Notes: generated by a model not told the origin, from the letters alone. Shown: positions 36,721 to 46,646, numbered from the stretch's first letter. The stretch: 64,000 nucleotides of DNA from Sphingobacterium arenae (GCF_014692505.1 NZ_JACNYK010000004.1:186001-250000); one strand, 5' to 3'. Translations and numbers: made by a program.

Positions 36721-38271
36721 ATGCGCATAAAAAATATACTACTTACATCTTTATTACTTTCGGGAATAGGTTTTTCCGCCCATAGCCAATCTGTAGGCAA
36801 CGGGTTAATTTTTTCGCAAGAAACCAACGGCGGTACCGCCCGCTTCAAAGGATTAGGGAACGCAAAAACGGCTTTGGGCGGCGATATCAGTTCGATCACC
36901 GGAAATCCAGCCGGATTGGGATTCTTCGGTCAATCCGATATATCCATTACGTTCAACTACGACAATGCAGCCAATAAAGGCTCGTATTTTGGGAACAGTA
37001 TCAGCAAGAACAAAGGTCGGTTTGGTGTCGACCATGCTGGGGTTGTTTTCCATTTCCCTAAGAATGAAGGTTACCACGGCTGGCAAAACTTCAATATTGG
37101 GATAGGCTATGAAAATACGAATAGATTTTCGAATCATGTACGCTATGAAGGTGTAAACCCCAACAATACCATCGTTAGTGCCTATGCTGATGATATCGCT
37201 GTCTTTGGCGATCAAACGCTTGCCAACAATTTATACGATATCCGGCTTATTGAACAATTCGCCGATACCGACAAAGGTTATTTCCCTATCACCAACGAGG
37301 TCGGCAATAAAGACCAAATCAGTGATATCCTGACAACGGGCAATAGTTTCAAAACATCCTTAGCTTTCGGCGGTAATTATAACAATGTTTTCTACATTGG
37401 TGGTAATATTGGCTTTTCCTCTTTTATACATGAAAACTCCGCGCAGTTCTCTGAATATGGCTGGACAAAAGATGCGGCGACGATAACCAGAGACAATCCA
37501 AATTCATCTTTTGTTGATCCAGACCATGAAGATTACGACTTTCTGGAAGCAAATTATGAAATGTTGGATGATTACTACCAACGCTCAGAGGGGACCGGAA
37601 TTGATTTCAAAATCGGTGCTATGTATAAACCCACAGTAGATTGGAACATCGGAGCTACCATTACCTCTCCTACGTGGTATACCATAGATCAATATACGGA
37701 AAGTTATATCGGTGTCGATTATTACGATAGTGAGGATGCTGGAGAAGCTTTTAATTTCGGCGAAACCGAATTTACGGACGATTTTACCTATCGTTTGATT
37801 ACCCCTTGGAAATTTGGCTTGGGTGTATCGAAGTTTTTCAGTCGTGGATTAATATCGGCAGACGCAGAATATGTTAACTACGGTAGTATTAAAATTCGGG
37901 ACACCAGAGGACCAAATTCTTCAGAAGATGCACTTTGGGACCAAGATTTTAAAGATACTTATCAAGGTGCTGTCAATCTACGTGTAGGCGGTGAATATTT
38001 AATTACCAATACCATCAGTGGACGCGCAGGTATCAATTATTTCGGTAACCCGTACAAGAACGCTGATAATAAACAATATAGCGGCAGCTTGGGTTTAGGC
38101 ACAAAGCTTACCAATACACTCTATATGGATTTGGCGGTCGTTCATCTGATCAATGATTATAAAGTAAGTCCCTACGTTATCGACGAGGCGTTTTGGAACA
38201 GCCCTAGCCCGGTCGCAGACATCAAACATCAGCGTACCAATGTGGTGTTAACATTAGGCGCTAAGTTCTAA
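36721..38271 (+). CDS. outer-membrane beta-barrel protein, OmpP1/FadL-like
   Basis: The 516-residue protein has a signal peptide (about residues 1-22, ending HSQS). It then has the FadL/OmpP1-type plug opening GGTARFKGLGNAKTALGGDISSITGNPAGLGFF. Alternating hydrophobic strands continue to a C-terminal LTLGAKF, typical of a barrel end. FadL-type porins let hydrophobic molecules cross the outer membrane. The gene is flanked upstream by the 12-bp palindrome and downstream by a strong terminator. Confidence 0.75.
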   Translation: MRIKNILLTSLLLSGIGFSAHSQSVGNGLIFSQETNGGTARFKGLGNAKTALGGDISSITGNPAGLGFFGQSDISITFNYDNAANKGSYFGNSISKNKGRFGVDHAGVVFHFPKNEGYHGWQNFNIGIGYENTNRFSNHVRYEGVNPNNTIVSAYADDIAVFGDQTLANNLYDIRLIEQFADTDKGYFPITNEVGNKDQISDILTTGNSFKTSLAFGGNYNNVFYIGGNIGFSSFIHENSAQFSEYGWTKDAATITRDNPNSSFVDPDHEDYDFLEANYEMLDDYYQRSEGTGIDFKIGAMYKPTVDWNIGATITSPTWYTIDQYTESYIGVDYYDSEDAGEAFNFGETEFTDDFTYRLITPWKFGLGVSKFFSRGLISADAEYVNYGSIKIRDTRGPNSSEDALWDQDFKDTYQGAVNLRVGGEYLITNTISGRAGINYFGNPYKNADNKQYSGSLGLGTKLTNTLYMDLAVVHLINDYKVSPYVIDEAFWNSPSPVADIKHQRTNVVLTLGAKF

Positions 38272-38288
38272 ATAATAATAAGCATATA

Positions 38289-38321
38289 GTTTTTGGGCGA
38301 GTATCATGATCGCCCAAAAAC
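38289..38321. terminator. strong bidirectional-type terminator hairpin
   Basis: GTTTTTGGGCGA (38289-38300) pairs perfectly with TCGCCCAAAAAC (38310-38321). It follows the stop of the barrel-protein gene by 17 bp. Confidence 0.85.
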
Positions 38322-38370
38322 TTCATATAAGCTTAACGGTATAGTCATATCTATTTTTGATCTTTTACCT

Positions 38371-39729
38371 ATGTTAAGCAAGCCATCAAAACACGTTGTC
38401 TTTCTTTTAATTTGCCTATTTTTTACATCCTGTAAAAAAGACAATCCCGATTTTCCGCAAGGATCATCAGGTGCGATCAATGTTTGGATTAGCGAACAGA
38501 TGGACCAATACTATTATTGGTCGTCCACGCTTCCTTCCAAACAGGATTTCGGCTTAACACCTACAGATTACTTTCAGTCGCTGCTCGTTCCGGAAGACCG
38601 ATTTTCCAGTATCATGCAAGCCGGACGGACAGACGCCGGGGGTCATACGTTGTTGAATACCTTCGGGTTTGATTTTATGCAGTTTAAACAAGGTTCACAG
38701 ACCGTTTCTCTTATCAGTCACGTCGTACCGGGCAGTGCAGGCTACAAACTCGGTCTACAGCGTGGGGATACGCTACAAAGCATAAACGGCCAATTGCCTA
38801 CAGAAAGTAACTTGTCCATGTGGATAGCGCAATTAACCCAACAGTCGAGCATTGCACTCAGCCTGGCTAACGGGAAACCCTATACCCTTCCTGCTTCCTA
38901 TATTTCCCAGCCGGTGATATACCCATCGGAAACCTTCATGGTTGATACGGATAACAAGGTTGGCTATTTGTTTCTAAGCCATTTCGACTTCTCCGGTGGC
39001 TACGACCTGCTGAAAGCTGTGGCGAAATTGCAGGCTTATGGCACAGAAGACCTCATCCTTGACCTACGTTACAATAGCGGCGGCAGCGTCGCTTTTGCGG
39101 CCTTTACGGCGTTGGCAATAGCCGATGTACAGCCAAACGATGTGTTTGTACAGTATAGGGGGAATGGGCGCCTTCAAAACCTGCAGGAAACTTTTGCACA
39201 GACATTGTCCAGGCAACCCGATGGATACAGCTTTTCTGCCAGCGAAATAAGGGAAAAGGGCCTCGGGCTGAAACGGCTATTCGTCTTGGGCACCGGTTAC
39301 ACCGCTTCGGCGTCAGAAATGCTCATCAACAACCTCCGTCCTTACATCGACGTGGTTCATATCGGTAGTGTTAGTTATGGCAAGGATATGGCCAGCACCA
39401 CACTGACCATACCAGCCTCCGTAATCGGATCGGAGCCTAGCTGGCTTATCCAGCCAATGGTTTATAAAATCTATAATGCCCACGATCAAGGAGAATATAA
39501 CGCAGGACTGCAACCGCAGCAGACAATAGCCGAATATAGCGTACTGCCCCTCTACCCTTTCGGTGATAAACGCGATGCTTTGGTTGCCGAAGCGATTACA
39601 CAGCTGGGTTATGAACAAAAGCAGGTAAGACCAAGGGCCAGTGTTTCTATAAACACTTCAGCAGAACCGCAGATACTATTCCATTCAACACCGCGTATCG
39701 CCCATCCTATTGATATAGAAATTTTATAA
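38371..39729 (+). CDS. S41-family (C-terminal processing type) peptidase, lipoprotein
   Basis: The frame is open from 38293, but the terminator hairpin lies in that part. MLSKPSKHVVFLLICLFFTS with a FTSC lipobox starts at 38371, giving 452 residues. A PDZ-like domain (VPGSAGYKLGLQRGDTLQSING) precedes the tail-specific protease domain with LILDLRYNSGGS. The catalytic serine is in GTGYTASASEML and the lysine is in SYGKDMAS. It should degrade proteins in the periplasm or at the outer membrane. Substrates are unknown. Confidence 0.88.
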   Translation: MLSKPSKHVVFLLICLFFTSCKKDNPDFPQGSSGAINVWISEQMDQYYYWSSTLPSKQDFGLTPTDYFQSLLVPEDRFSSIMQAGRTDAGGHTLLNTFGFDFMQFKQGSQTVSLISHVVPGSAGYKLGLQRGDTLQSINGQLPTESNLSMWIAQLTQQSSIALSLANGKPYTLPASYISQPVIYPSETFMVDTDNKVGYLFLSHFDFSGGYDLLKAVAKLQAYGTEDLILDLRYNSGGSVAFAAFTALAIADVQPNDVFVQYRGNGRLQNLQETFAQTLSRQPDGYSFSASEIREKGLGLKRLFVLGTGYTASASEMLINNLRPYIDVVHIGSVSYGKDMASTTLTIPASVIGSEPSWLIQPMVYKIYNAHDQGEYNAGLQPQQTIAEYSVLPLYPFGDKRDALVAEAITQLGYEQKQVRPRASVSINTSAEPQILFHSTPRIAHPIDIEIL

Positions 39730-40195
39730 AATACTTTTACTTTTTCACTCATCAGGTATATGCATTTTGTTTCTAAACGTACCTTTTATCTCTAAACGCA
39801 TGTATAATGACTCATCAAGTATACTGTTTCGCACACCAAGTATACCTTTTGTCTCTAAACGCATGCATAATGACTCATCAAGTATACTGTTTCGCGCATC
39901 AAGTATACCTTTTGTCTCTAAACGTATGCATAATGACTCATCAAGTATACTGTTCCGCGCATCAAGTACACCTTTTGTCTCTAAACGTATGCATAATGAC
40001 TCATCAAGTATACTGTTTCGCGCATCACGTATATCTTTTATCTCTAAACGCATGCATTTTGCTAAATTATGCATGCAAAACGGTAAGTACACACTCACCG
40101 CAAACTGCTAAAAAGGCGGCACCCACTGGTACCGCCTACATACAAACCCCGCCCTATCATCCGAAAAAGAAATATTCTTTTGGTTGTATTGTTCT
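39730..40195. other. intergenic region holding the 63-bp tandem repeat
   Basis: This 466-bp gap between the S41 peptidase and the convergent coiled-coil gene is mostly the tandem repeat. After it, an imperfect stem GGCGGCACC/GGTACCGCC lies near 40110-40132 and may terminate transcription. Nothing else is seen. Confidence 0.7.
39751..40080. repeat. 63-bp tandem repeat, about four full copies
   Basis: Copies start at 39814, 39877, 39940 and 40003, each 63 bp and differing at only a few sites; a degenerate copy precedes at 39751. Within a unit, ATCAAGTATAC occurs twice 21 bp apart, so the unit looks built from three 21-bp subunits. Because 63 is a multiple of three, reading frames remain open on both strands through the array. 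None starts with a convincing signal, and the peptides are direct repeats, so I do not call them genes. There are no spacers, so it is not a CRISPR array. Confidence 0.9.
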
Positions 40196-40495
40196 TTATT
40201 TTATCACCATCAACTGAAAATCACGAACACTATATTTTGTAGCTTTGCGTTCCTTATGTTCTTCCCGCAGGGCTGGCGCCAACAAATCGGAACGAAAATT
40301 TTTCTGCATCTCTTCATAGGCTGATATGCAATCCTTCAACTGTTCGATCATCTCTTGGTAGGTCTCGTACTGCTGCAGCAAAGCCCGCAAAGCATCCGCC
40401 GCAGCTTCGCGCGTTTCGGAATCAGCCGCATCCTGCGCTAGCCGGAAGAGCTTGATCCGCAACCACTCATGTTTTCTTTTATCGATGGCTTTCAT
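40196..40495 (-). CDS. hypothetical coiled-coil protein, 99 aa
   Basis: The best start is the ATG at 40495 (MKAIDKRKHEWLRIKLFRL), 14 bp after the stop of the lipoprotein gene; the longer frame to 40555 would overlap that gene. The protein is almost entirely helical and charged, rich in Ala, Glu, Arg and Gln, and likely forms a coiled coil. No signal peptide is present. I do not recognise a family. It ends the apparent operon that begins with the ECF sigma gene at 48508. Confidence 0.6.
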   Translation of the reverse strand: MKAIDKRKHEWLRIKLFRLAQDAADSETREAAADALRALLQQYETYQEMIEQLKDCISAYEEMQKNFRSDLLAPALREEHKERKATKYSVRDFQLMVIK

Positions 40496-40509
40496 GGTAA
40501 ATAACTTAG

Positions 40510-41301
40510 TTAATTGGAGTAAGCTGAGAGCAAAGTTGTATCGAAGTTCCACCAAGGATCTATATTAGGATAGAAAGAAAAAAGACTTCCTGTAGATTCT
40601 TGCAGGTAAAGAATATGTGCTCCTTTATTGATATCTATTGAACTGTACGAAACAAAAATTTCTACGCCTTCCACTGTAACAGGACTAAAATCCTCTTTCA
40701 ATATTTGTGCTCTCCCATCAAATCCGAAAACAGACTCCATATTGTCTGTAATATCAATGATTTGATAAGTATCTGGAAGTTGATTGGTAATATTAAAAAC
40801 GGTATCTCCCTGTTCGTGATAAACAACCTTTCTACGGGCGGGAGGTCCCGACAATCGTTCAAGAATCTGATAAAACACCAGATGAAAAGGTTCTCCGTTC
40901 GTCAATTCTGTTATTTCACTGTTGCTATTGACAATTCTAAATTTCAACTTTCCCTCCTCCTTGGGTTCATTTAAATTCTCTTTACGCATCAACGCTGAAG
41001 GGATATCATCGTTGATTTTAAAAAGCACCAGCGTATCCTTATCCGGTTTAAGCTGAAAACTTCCCTCAAATTCAACTTCATCAGCTGCATTATATAACAC
41101 AAAAGAGTTTTCGTTATCAGCAATCGGTACTTTAATCGACTGCGTAGCGTATTTATGCCCGTCAATTTCAATCTTGTAGCCGTTTACATAGTTTTCTATA
41201 GAAAGTGTCGTAAAAGGGGTATAATTGTCTACCAGTTCACCTTTTTCGCAGGATATACAAATGGCTAGTGCAACAAAAAAAGTATATAAAAATATACGCA
41301 T
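40510..41301 (-). CDS. lipoprotein of unknown function, 263 aa
   Basis: The protein begins MRIFLYTFFVALAICISCEK, with a lipobox ending ISC and the lipidated Cys at about residue 18. The rest is strand-rich and soluble, with Ig-like or DUF4397-like character (NGYKIEIDGHKYATQSIKVPI). I do not know its function. It follows the TonB receptor and amber-interrupted lipoprotein genes on the same strand, so it is probably part of that uptake system. Confidence 0.65.
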   Translation of the reverse strand: MRIFLYTFFVALAICISCEKGELVDNYTPFTTLSIENYVNGYKIEIDGHKYATQSIKVPIADNENSFVLYNAADEVEFEGSFQLKPDKDTLVLFKINDDIPSALMRKENLNEPKEEGKLKFRIVNSNSEITELTNGEPFHLVFYQILERLSGPPARRKVVYHEQGDTVFNITNQLPDTYQIIDITDNMESVFGFDGRAQILKEDFSPVTVEGVEIFVSYSSIDINKGAHILYLQESTGSLFSFYPNIDPWWNFDTTLLSAYSN

Positions 41302-41410
41302 ATTATAAGTTGTTAATAATTATTGATATCTAAAATGATTTTAAAATAGCCTGTCGGCTCATCACCGACAGGTCTAATATTTATTTTCAAGAAAACTCGA
41401 TCAGCCTAGA

Positions 41411-42802
41411 CTAGTAAGTCTTGGGTTGAAACTCTGTCCAGCCGTCTGTCCATAAGGTTTCAGCTTCTGGATCAAAAGCACCTTTGTAAGTACTTGATGT
41501 TCCGTAAGCAGGACCAGCAAAAGGAACTAAGTTCCAAGGATCAAACGTAGATGCAGTGGCAGTCGAATAAAACGGATTAATAGAAGCAACGCCACCTAAC
41601 AACAAATAGCTATTCGCAGTTGCAGCTGTACTGGTACTATTACCTGTATAGTTTGCCGGCGTTGAACCGCTTATTACAGAAATCGCGTTTGTATAACCAT
41701 GTACCACATTATTGCTGAACGTACTTCCTGTAGTAGTGATGTTTTCGAAACCTACACCTGTGCCGTAGCCTGCGATAATCGAACGCGTGATGTTCAACGC
41801 AGACGCTCTTCTCCAGTGGTTACCATTTTCCAACTTCGTGCCAGCCGTACCGGAATTGTTAATACCTAGGAAGGTAAAGTTTTGCAAGTTTGGTTTAGTT
41901 TTAGGAGAAGCATTAGAACCAGAACCGTCATTATCAGACTCGATACCATTGGAATCCGAGTTGCCGCCAGAAGTACTATTGGTAGACTGTGGATCTTTCA
42001 ACGAAAGCGCATACTGAATAGTACCCGAATAACCGAAATCAAAATCGAAATCATCATCATCTGTAGACAACGCTACTAGGTGATCCGCATTTACCGTACC
42101 TCCGAAAAACTCGAACGCATCGTCCCGGCCCCAGGAAACCTAGATATGTGATAGGGTTGTACCACTACCCACACCGCCTAACGTTAAACCATTGATTTCA
42201 TTCGCTTCTGAAAGTTCAAATCCAGCAAATTCAATACGCACGTATTTTAAGATACCTGAACTCTCGGTATTATACGTATCGTTTGTTGAACCATACGTTA
42301 CATCGGTATCGTCGGGCTGCGGAATACCTTCAATACGCTGCGCAGTCGGTTGATTTATACGTGCGCGTCCTAAAATAACGACCCCACCGAAGTCACCCGC
42401 CTGACGGTTCGTTGCGTTCGGCGACGTAAATACAATCGGCGCGTTCGCTGTACCTTCTGCAATTAGAGTTGCTGTTTTAGGTACTACTAATACACCACGT
42501 AATTCCTGAGGACCAAACTCCGGATCGTCATAGCTCTTGAAATCTCCCGAAGTCAGGAAGGTACCCGCCTCAATGGTCAATGTCTGACCGGGTTCAACAT
42601 AAGATACACCATCGATTTTCCAAATGGTATCATTCGGCAGAAACGTCTTGGTAATCAGACCATCGGCATCCGTAGGAATGGGCGCCTGTACCACGCCAGT
42701 CGGCAAACCGGCATTAAAATCGCCCTCAGGCGTTGCTACATCTTTGTTGCATGAGCTGAATAGAGCCACAGCACATGCTGCTAAACTTAAAACTTTTTTC
42801 AT
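41411..42802 (-). pseudogene. surface lipoprotein gene interrupted by an in-frame amber stop
   Basis: Translation from the ATG at 42802 gives a lipoprotein signal (MKKVLSLAACAVALFSSCNK) and a family-like protein with VSYVEPGQTLTIEAGTFLTSG and GDFGGVVILGRARINQP. It stops at TAG (complement of 42140-42142) after TTLSHI. The same frame continues with VSWGRDDAFEFFGGTVNADH to 41411, giving about 463 codons in total. Relatives, from memory, read LxHIQVSxGxDDAFEFFGGT, so a single CAG-to-TAG change explains the stop. The family is a predicted cell-surface protein found beside TonB receptors. The stop may be real inactivation, a sequencing error or readthrough. Confidence 0.8.
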
Positions 42803-43206
42803 TTCGGTAAGTTTTAAATAATTTATAAATTTGCCGCCATTATCTTTAGCTTGACTATACTGCTTTTCGCACGGCAATTCTCGAAAGGCGGTATAGTTTT
42901 TTAATTACTTTCTTCGTTTTCTGATTTTCCTCCGAGACAAACGTTTTCTATTTTTTTCTTTTTTCCGGATTGTGCTTTTCGGACAATGCATGGAATTGTT
43001 TTTTCGTTTCCCATCTCTTCAGAATAACCAAGAACCAAGCCCGGTAATTACTATCTTTATTTCGCTCCTTCACTCATCATTCATCACTTATAACTCATCA
43101 CTTTTTATATATATGTCTGAAAAAAAGCTAAAAAGTACTTTGATTAATTATTACTACTCCATTAAATAATCATGAAATACTTTTTTTCACTGATAACTTA
43201 TCACTA
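42803..43206. other. 404-bp intergenic region upstream of the interrupted lipoprotein gene
   Basis: No gene is seen. It contains a 38-bp motif at 43113-43150 that is nearly repeated upstream of fecR at 47644-47680, and a low-complexity stretch with repeated TCATCACTTATAACTCATCA-like words near 43069-43102. The lipoprotein gene start is about 310 bp from the motif. Confidence 0.55.
43113..43150 (-). promoter_or_regulatory. motif shared with the fecR upstream region
   Basis: The plus strand reads ATGTCTGAAAAAAAGCTAAA and then AAGTACTTTGATTAAT. The site at 47644-47680 reads ATGTCGGAAAAAAGCGAAA and then AAAGTACTTTGATTAAT. Both lie within one sigma/FecR/TonB operon. They may be binding sites for the operon's own sigma factor or a duplicated processing site. 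Confidence 0.4.
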
Positions 43207-46200
43207 TTAAAAACTATACGTCAGCGACAGGCTAAAACGGCTTCCTTCTTTCCGGCGGTAGAGTATCGTATCGTTGTCTTCCTTGTTATACTTATTATCA
43301 CCTTTGTTTGCTATCCATTTACTTCCCTCATTGGGATCCGGTACAAAACCCTCTGTATTGGCATAAAAAATAGACCAGTCGTTCAGCAGGTTTGCCATAT
43401 TGAATTTGATTTCCATCCGCTTCTTTAGTACCCGGGCATAGAGCTGCCCGTCCAGTTGCCCCGGTACCTTTTCATATTCCACCTCATGTGGAGTGAAAGC
43501 AGTCAGGTTGGTGCGGTAACTGCGCTGGTTATAGCTTGCTGTCAGTCCAAAAGACTCTCCCCAATAGCCCAAACCTAGATTCAGCAGCCAAGGGGACTGC
43601 CCAATCAATGGACGATCTTGACTGTCCTGTCTTTCCTGCCGCCATTCCGAGCCTCCGCCTTCTGCAGGATATGAACCCCAAGGTGTCATTACCTTCACAT
43701 TTGATTTTAATAAAGTTCCATTGCCGTAGACAAAAATATCCTCCAACCAGTCCTGTTCGCCCAAAAAGCCTAGGTTCTTCCTTACTTCCAGCTCCAGCCC
43801 CAAGTTGGTCGCGGACTCCATATTAGTAAACACGTAATAATTACCCTGACTCAACGAACTGTTCCTGACTAGCTCAATGGGTCTGTCCAGGTATTTATAA
43901 TACCCTGTCAAGGAAACAATCTCCCCTGCTCCCGGATACAATTCTAAACGTAGGTCCACATTATCCACTACCGTGGACTCCACGCGATCGCCGGACACAT
44001 TTCCCTCCAGCTCGTAATCGTAGAAACCAAAGAAAGAGCTTTCCCGGAAATCTGGCCGGATGACCGTGCGCGAGTAGGAAGAGCGTACATTAAAGGTAGA
44101 AGTAATCTCATAAGTAGCATTGATGGACGGCAACCAGCGCCAGCCGCTTTCGGCGACACCTCTTCGAAACAAAATAAACTCGCTGGGATCCGTATATCGC
44201 CGGTTCAATATTTCTTCTTGGCTGTTATTCAAGTCAAAAGATTCCCCACGCACACCATACACCAGGCGCAGCCTGTTCCACAGCTTCTGGTCTGCCATCA
44301 CATACACCGCATGCATTTTCATGTGCCCGTCGAATACCGGGCCATTGATAAATGTTGCCCAATAATACGCCTCGTTGACACCGTTGCCAATATTCGCCGG
44401 ATCCAAAATCACTTCATAGGGCTTTTCGAACTGGCTTCCCCTTGCCGAATAGGGGATCATTCGGAATACCGACAGGTCACGCTGCTTATCAAAGCCTTGG
44501 TAACCCAGCTTTATCAGTGTGCTGAGCGTTTCCCCCGTATCGAAGGATTTCGCAAAGCTTGCCGCCCAATGGAAATCTTCCTCGTTCACCTGCGTCCACA
44601 TACGGGAATCTTCGGAAATTGCATCACCGCCTGTTTCGGAAGGATTTCTAACATTGGGGGTCTGGAAATAATAGTCATCGCCGATCTGGGTCGTCAACCG
44701 GTATTTAAACTTGCGCTCGTCCAGGATGCGTTGCGTTATCTTGTTGTAGGCAACCATACCCGTCGCCTTGATCGCCCAAGGGAGTTCGTACTCGCCGCTC
44801 AGCTGATGCTGCAGCAAGGACATGGCCTCGGGCAACTGGTACTGTTCTTTGCTCGGAGGTTGTGAATTCGGATCGAAATAGTTCAAGCGGATCGCCTCGT
44901 TATAATTATTACTATACGTACGGGCATACATATTTTTTAAAGTTACCTTAAACTTGTCTCCCTGTAGCCCGAGGTTCGCCGCCAGCCCACTGTTGCTATT
45001 GAAACGATAGGACATCCCGGCACCGTTCTGTCCTATTTTGGTGCTATCGATATAGTTCGGATTATTATTTGCATTTCCGTAATTGGAGCCGCGCACGTTG
45101 TTAAATTCCCATACCTGTTGCTCGTTACGCAGACTGGCCGCCGCTGAAAAACCGAAGCGCATGCCGTTCTTCAGTTCGTACACGCGTCCTAACGAAAAGC
45201 GGTAGTTTTGGTTCGGTTGTCCGTTATAACGACGCATCTGCAGCGGCTCGGCAGACAGCCTTTTCGATTGTGCTACCGCGTCCAGGCTACTGTAGGGGAT
45301 ACCGTTTCCCGGAATCAAGTCAAAATCCTCCGTCTGATCATTGCCCGGAGGCGGAACTTCAATATTGCTGGGGAACTGCCACGACAGCATACCCTCCGGT
45401 AATTTCGCTGATTTATCAAAGAAACCGAAGTACTCTGCATTTTTCCGCTCGCCCAATCGGTAGAAATCTTTGCCGATCGCCTGGCTATTGATGCCCGAAC
45501 CGATCTGGATACTCGTAAAGTTTTCGTCCGGGATATCCAGCGTATTCACCGACACCTGCCCGCCCGAAAACTCCGAAGAAACATCCGGCGTAGCCGTTTT
45601 ATTGACCACCACCGAACTGACCATCTCCGTAGGAATGATATCGAAGGAGAAATCCCGGCGGTTCATCGACGTACTCGGGATGCTCACCCCATCGAGCATG
45701 GCCTGATTGTACCGGTCGGACATTCCGCGCACAATCACGTTCCGGTTGTTCACCGTGGTTAGCCCCGTGATACGCTTCAACGCGGCGCCCATATCGTTGT
45801 CCGGCGTCCGGGCAATCTGTTCGGCAGAAATACCATCGGTTACACTGGCTGCGTTCTTCTGCGCGGCATAGAGTCCGGCTACCGACGACCTCTTGAAGGT
45901 ACTGGTCACGACCACATCTTCGATCTGCTGGTTGCTGACCTGCATGGCAATGTCCAGCGCCGTACGTTGCCCTGCTTCTACCTTGACCTCTTGTATGCGT
46001 TGTGTCTTGTAGGAGATATAACTAATCTCCACGACGTAAGTACCGGCGGGCAGCTCCATATTATAGGTACCATCTACACTTGTCTGCGCGGACTTATTAC
46101 CGATGACGCGGACATTGGCACCTATCAACGGAAGACCGCGCTCGTCGTAGACCGTACCGCTGATACGGCCCGGGCGCTGAGGCGGCTTTTTCTCTAAAAT

Positions 46201-46503
46201 AATATACGACCCTGTTTCACGAAAGGCCATATCGGTACCCCGAAAAATATGGTTCAGGACATCTTTTACGGGGGTATTTCTAAAGCGGCCAGAAACAACT
46301 TTCCGGTTATTCAGATTGTACTTCGCCGCGTCATAGGCGATCAGTACATTCTTGGATTCCAGATTTTTTACAGCATCGGCAATACTGCCTTCGTGAATTT
46401 CCAAGGTTACTTTCTTCTGTAAAAGCTGGGCGTTGGCCCCCGAGGCAAGTAGTACCTCCGTCAAACACAGGATGCTGATGACACTGAGCATGAATATTCG
46501 CAT
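43207..46503 (-). CDS. TonB-dependent outer-membrane receptor with STN signalling domain
   Basis: The frame opens at 46536, but MRIFMLSVISILCLTEVLLA from 46503 is the natural signal peptide, giving about 1098 residues. After it come an STN/secretin-like domain (LEIHEGSIADAVKNLESKNV, about residues 30-90) and a carboxypeptidase-regulatory-like fold (ISGTVYDERGLPLIGANVRV). These are followed by a plug and a long beta-barrel ending FSLSLTYSF. STN domains of FecA type contact the FecR anti-sigma factor, encoded just upstream. The transported ligand is unknown; iron complexes, peptides or other nutrients are possible. It lacks a SusD partner. Confidence 0.9.
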   Translation of the reverse strand: MRIFMLSVISILCLTEVLLASGANAQLLQKKVTLEIHEGSIADAVKNLESKNVLIAYDAAKYNLNNRKVVSGRFRNTPVKDVLNHIFRGTDMAFRETGSYIILEKKPPQRPGRISGTVYDERGLPLIGANVRVIGNKSAQTSVDGTYNMELPAGTYVVEISYISYKTQRIQEVKVEAGQRTALDIAMQVSNQQIEDVVVTSTFKRSSVAGLYAAQKNAASVTDGISAEQIARTPDNDMGAALKRITGLTTVNNRNVIVRGMSDRYNQAMLDGVSIPSTSMNRRDFSFDIIPTEMVSSVVVNKTATPDVSSEFSGGQVSVNTLDIPDENFTSIQIGSGINSQAIGKDFYRLGERKNAEYFGFFDKSAKLPEGMLSWQFPSNIEVPPPGNDQTEDFDLIPGNGIPYSSLDAVAQSKRLSAEPLQMRRYNGQPNQNYRFSLGRVYELKNGMRFGFSAAASLRNEQQVWEFNNVRGSNYGNANNNPNYIDSTKIGQNGAGMSYRFNSNSGLAANLGLQGDKFKVTLKNMYARTYSNNYNEAIRLNYFDPNSQPPSKEQYQLPEAMSLLQHQLSGEYELPWAIKATGMVAYNKITQRILDERKFKYRLTTQIGDDYYFQTPNVRNPSETGGDAISEDSRMWTQVNEEDFHWAASFAKSFDTGETLSTLIKLGYQGFDKQRDLSVFRMIPYSARGSQFEKPYEVILDPANIGNGVNEAYYWATFINGPVFDGHMKMHAVYVMADQKLWNRLRLVYGVRGESFDLNNSQEEILNRRYTDPSEFILFRRGVAESGWRWLPSINATYEITSTFNVRSSYSRTVIRPDFRESSFFGFYDYELEGNVSGDRVESTVVDNVDLRLELYPGAGEIVSLTGYYKYLDRPIELVRNSSLSQGNYYVFTNMESATNLGLELEVRKNLGFLGEQDWLEDIFVYGNGTLLKSNVKVMTPWGSYPAEGGGSEWRQERQDSQDRPLIGQSPWLLNLGLGYWGESFGLTASYNQRSYRTNLTAFTPHEVEYEKVPGQLDGQLYARVLKKRMEIKFNMANLLNDWSIFYANTEGFVPDPNEGSKWIANKGDNKYNKEDNDTILYRRKEGSRFSLSLTYSF

Positions 46504-46600
46504 AATGAAATGGAAATAGTACAGATTAAATTGCATAAATTTGTTTATGTATAATGTTGTATGGATATGATTTTATAATACGATGTTATAACGATGATAG

Positions 46601-46628
46601 GGAGTTAACGATGGCGGTCGTTAACTCC
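46601..46628. terminator. intercistronic stem-loop before the TonB receptor gene
   Basis: GGAGTTAACGA (46601-46611) pairs perfectly with TCGTTAACTCC (46618-46628), with a TGGCGG loop. It lies between fecR (stop at 46647) and the receptor gene (start at 46503). There is no T-run on the minus strand, so it may partly end or process the fecR transcript. Confidence 0.5.
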
Positions 46629-46646
46629 TTTGTTGTATAGATTAGG

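Noticed and set aside
39751..40080. Possible CRISPR array
   Set aside because: Units are contiguous 63-bp tandem copies with no unique spacers, and no cas genes are nearby.
39745..40217. Repeat-containing open frames of 114-136 codons on both strands
   Set aside because: They exist only because the 63-bp repeat unit is a multiple of three; frames on both strands are equally open and show no signal or family resemblance.
44218..44865. 215-codon plus-strand frame inside the TonB receptor gene
   Set aside because: It lies fully antisense to a well-supported receptor gene and resembles no protein family.
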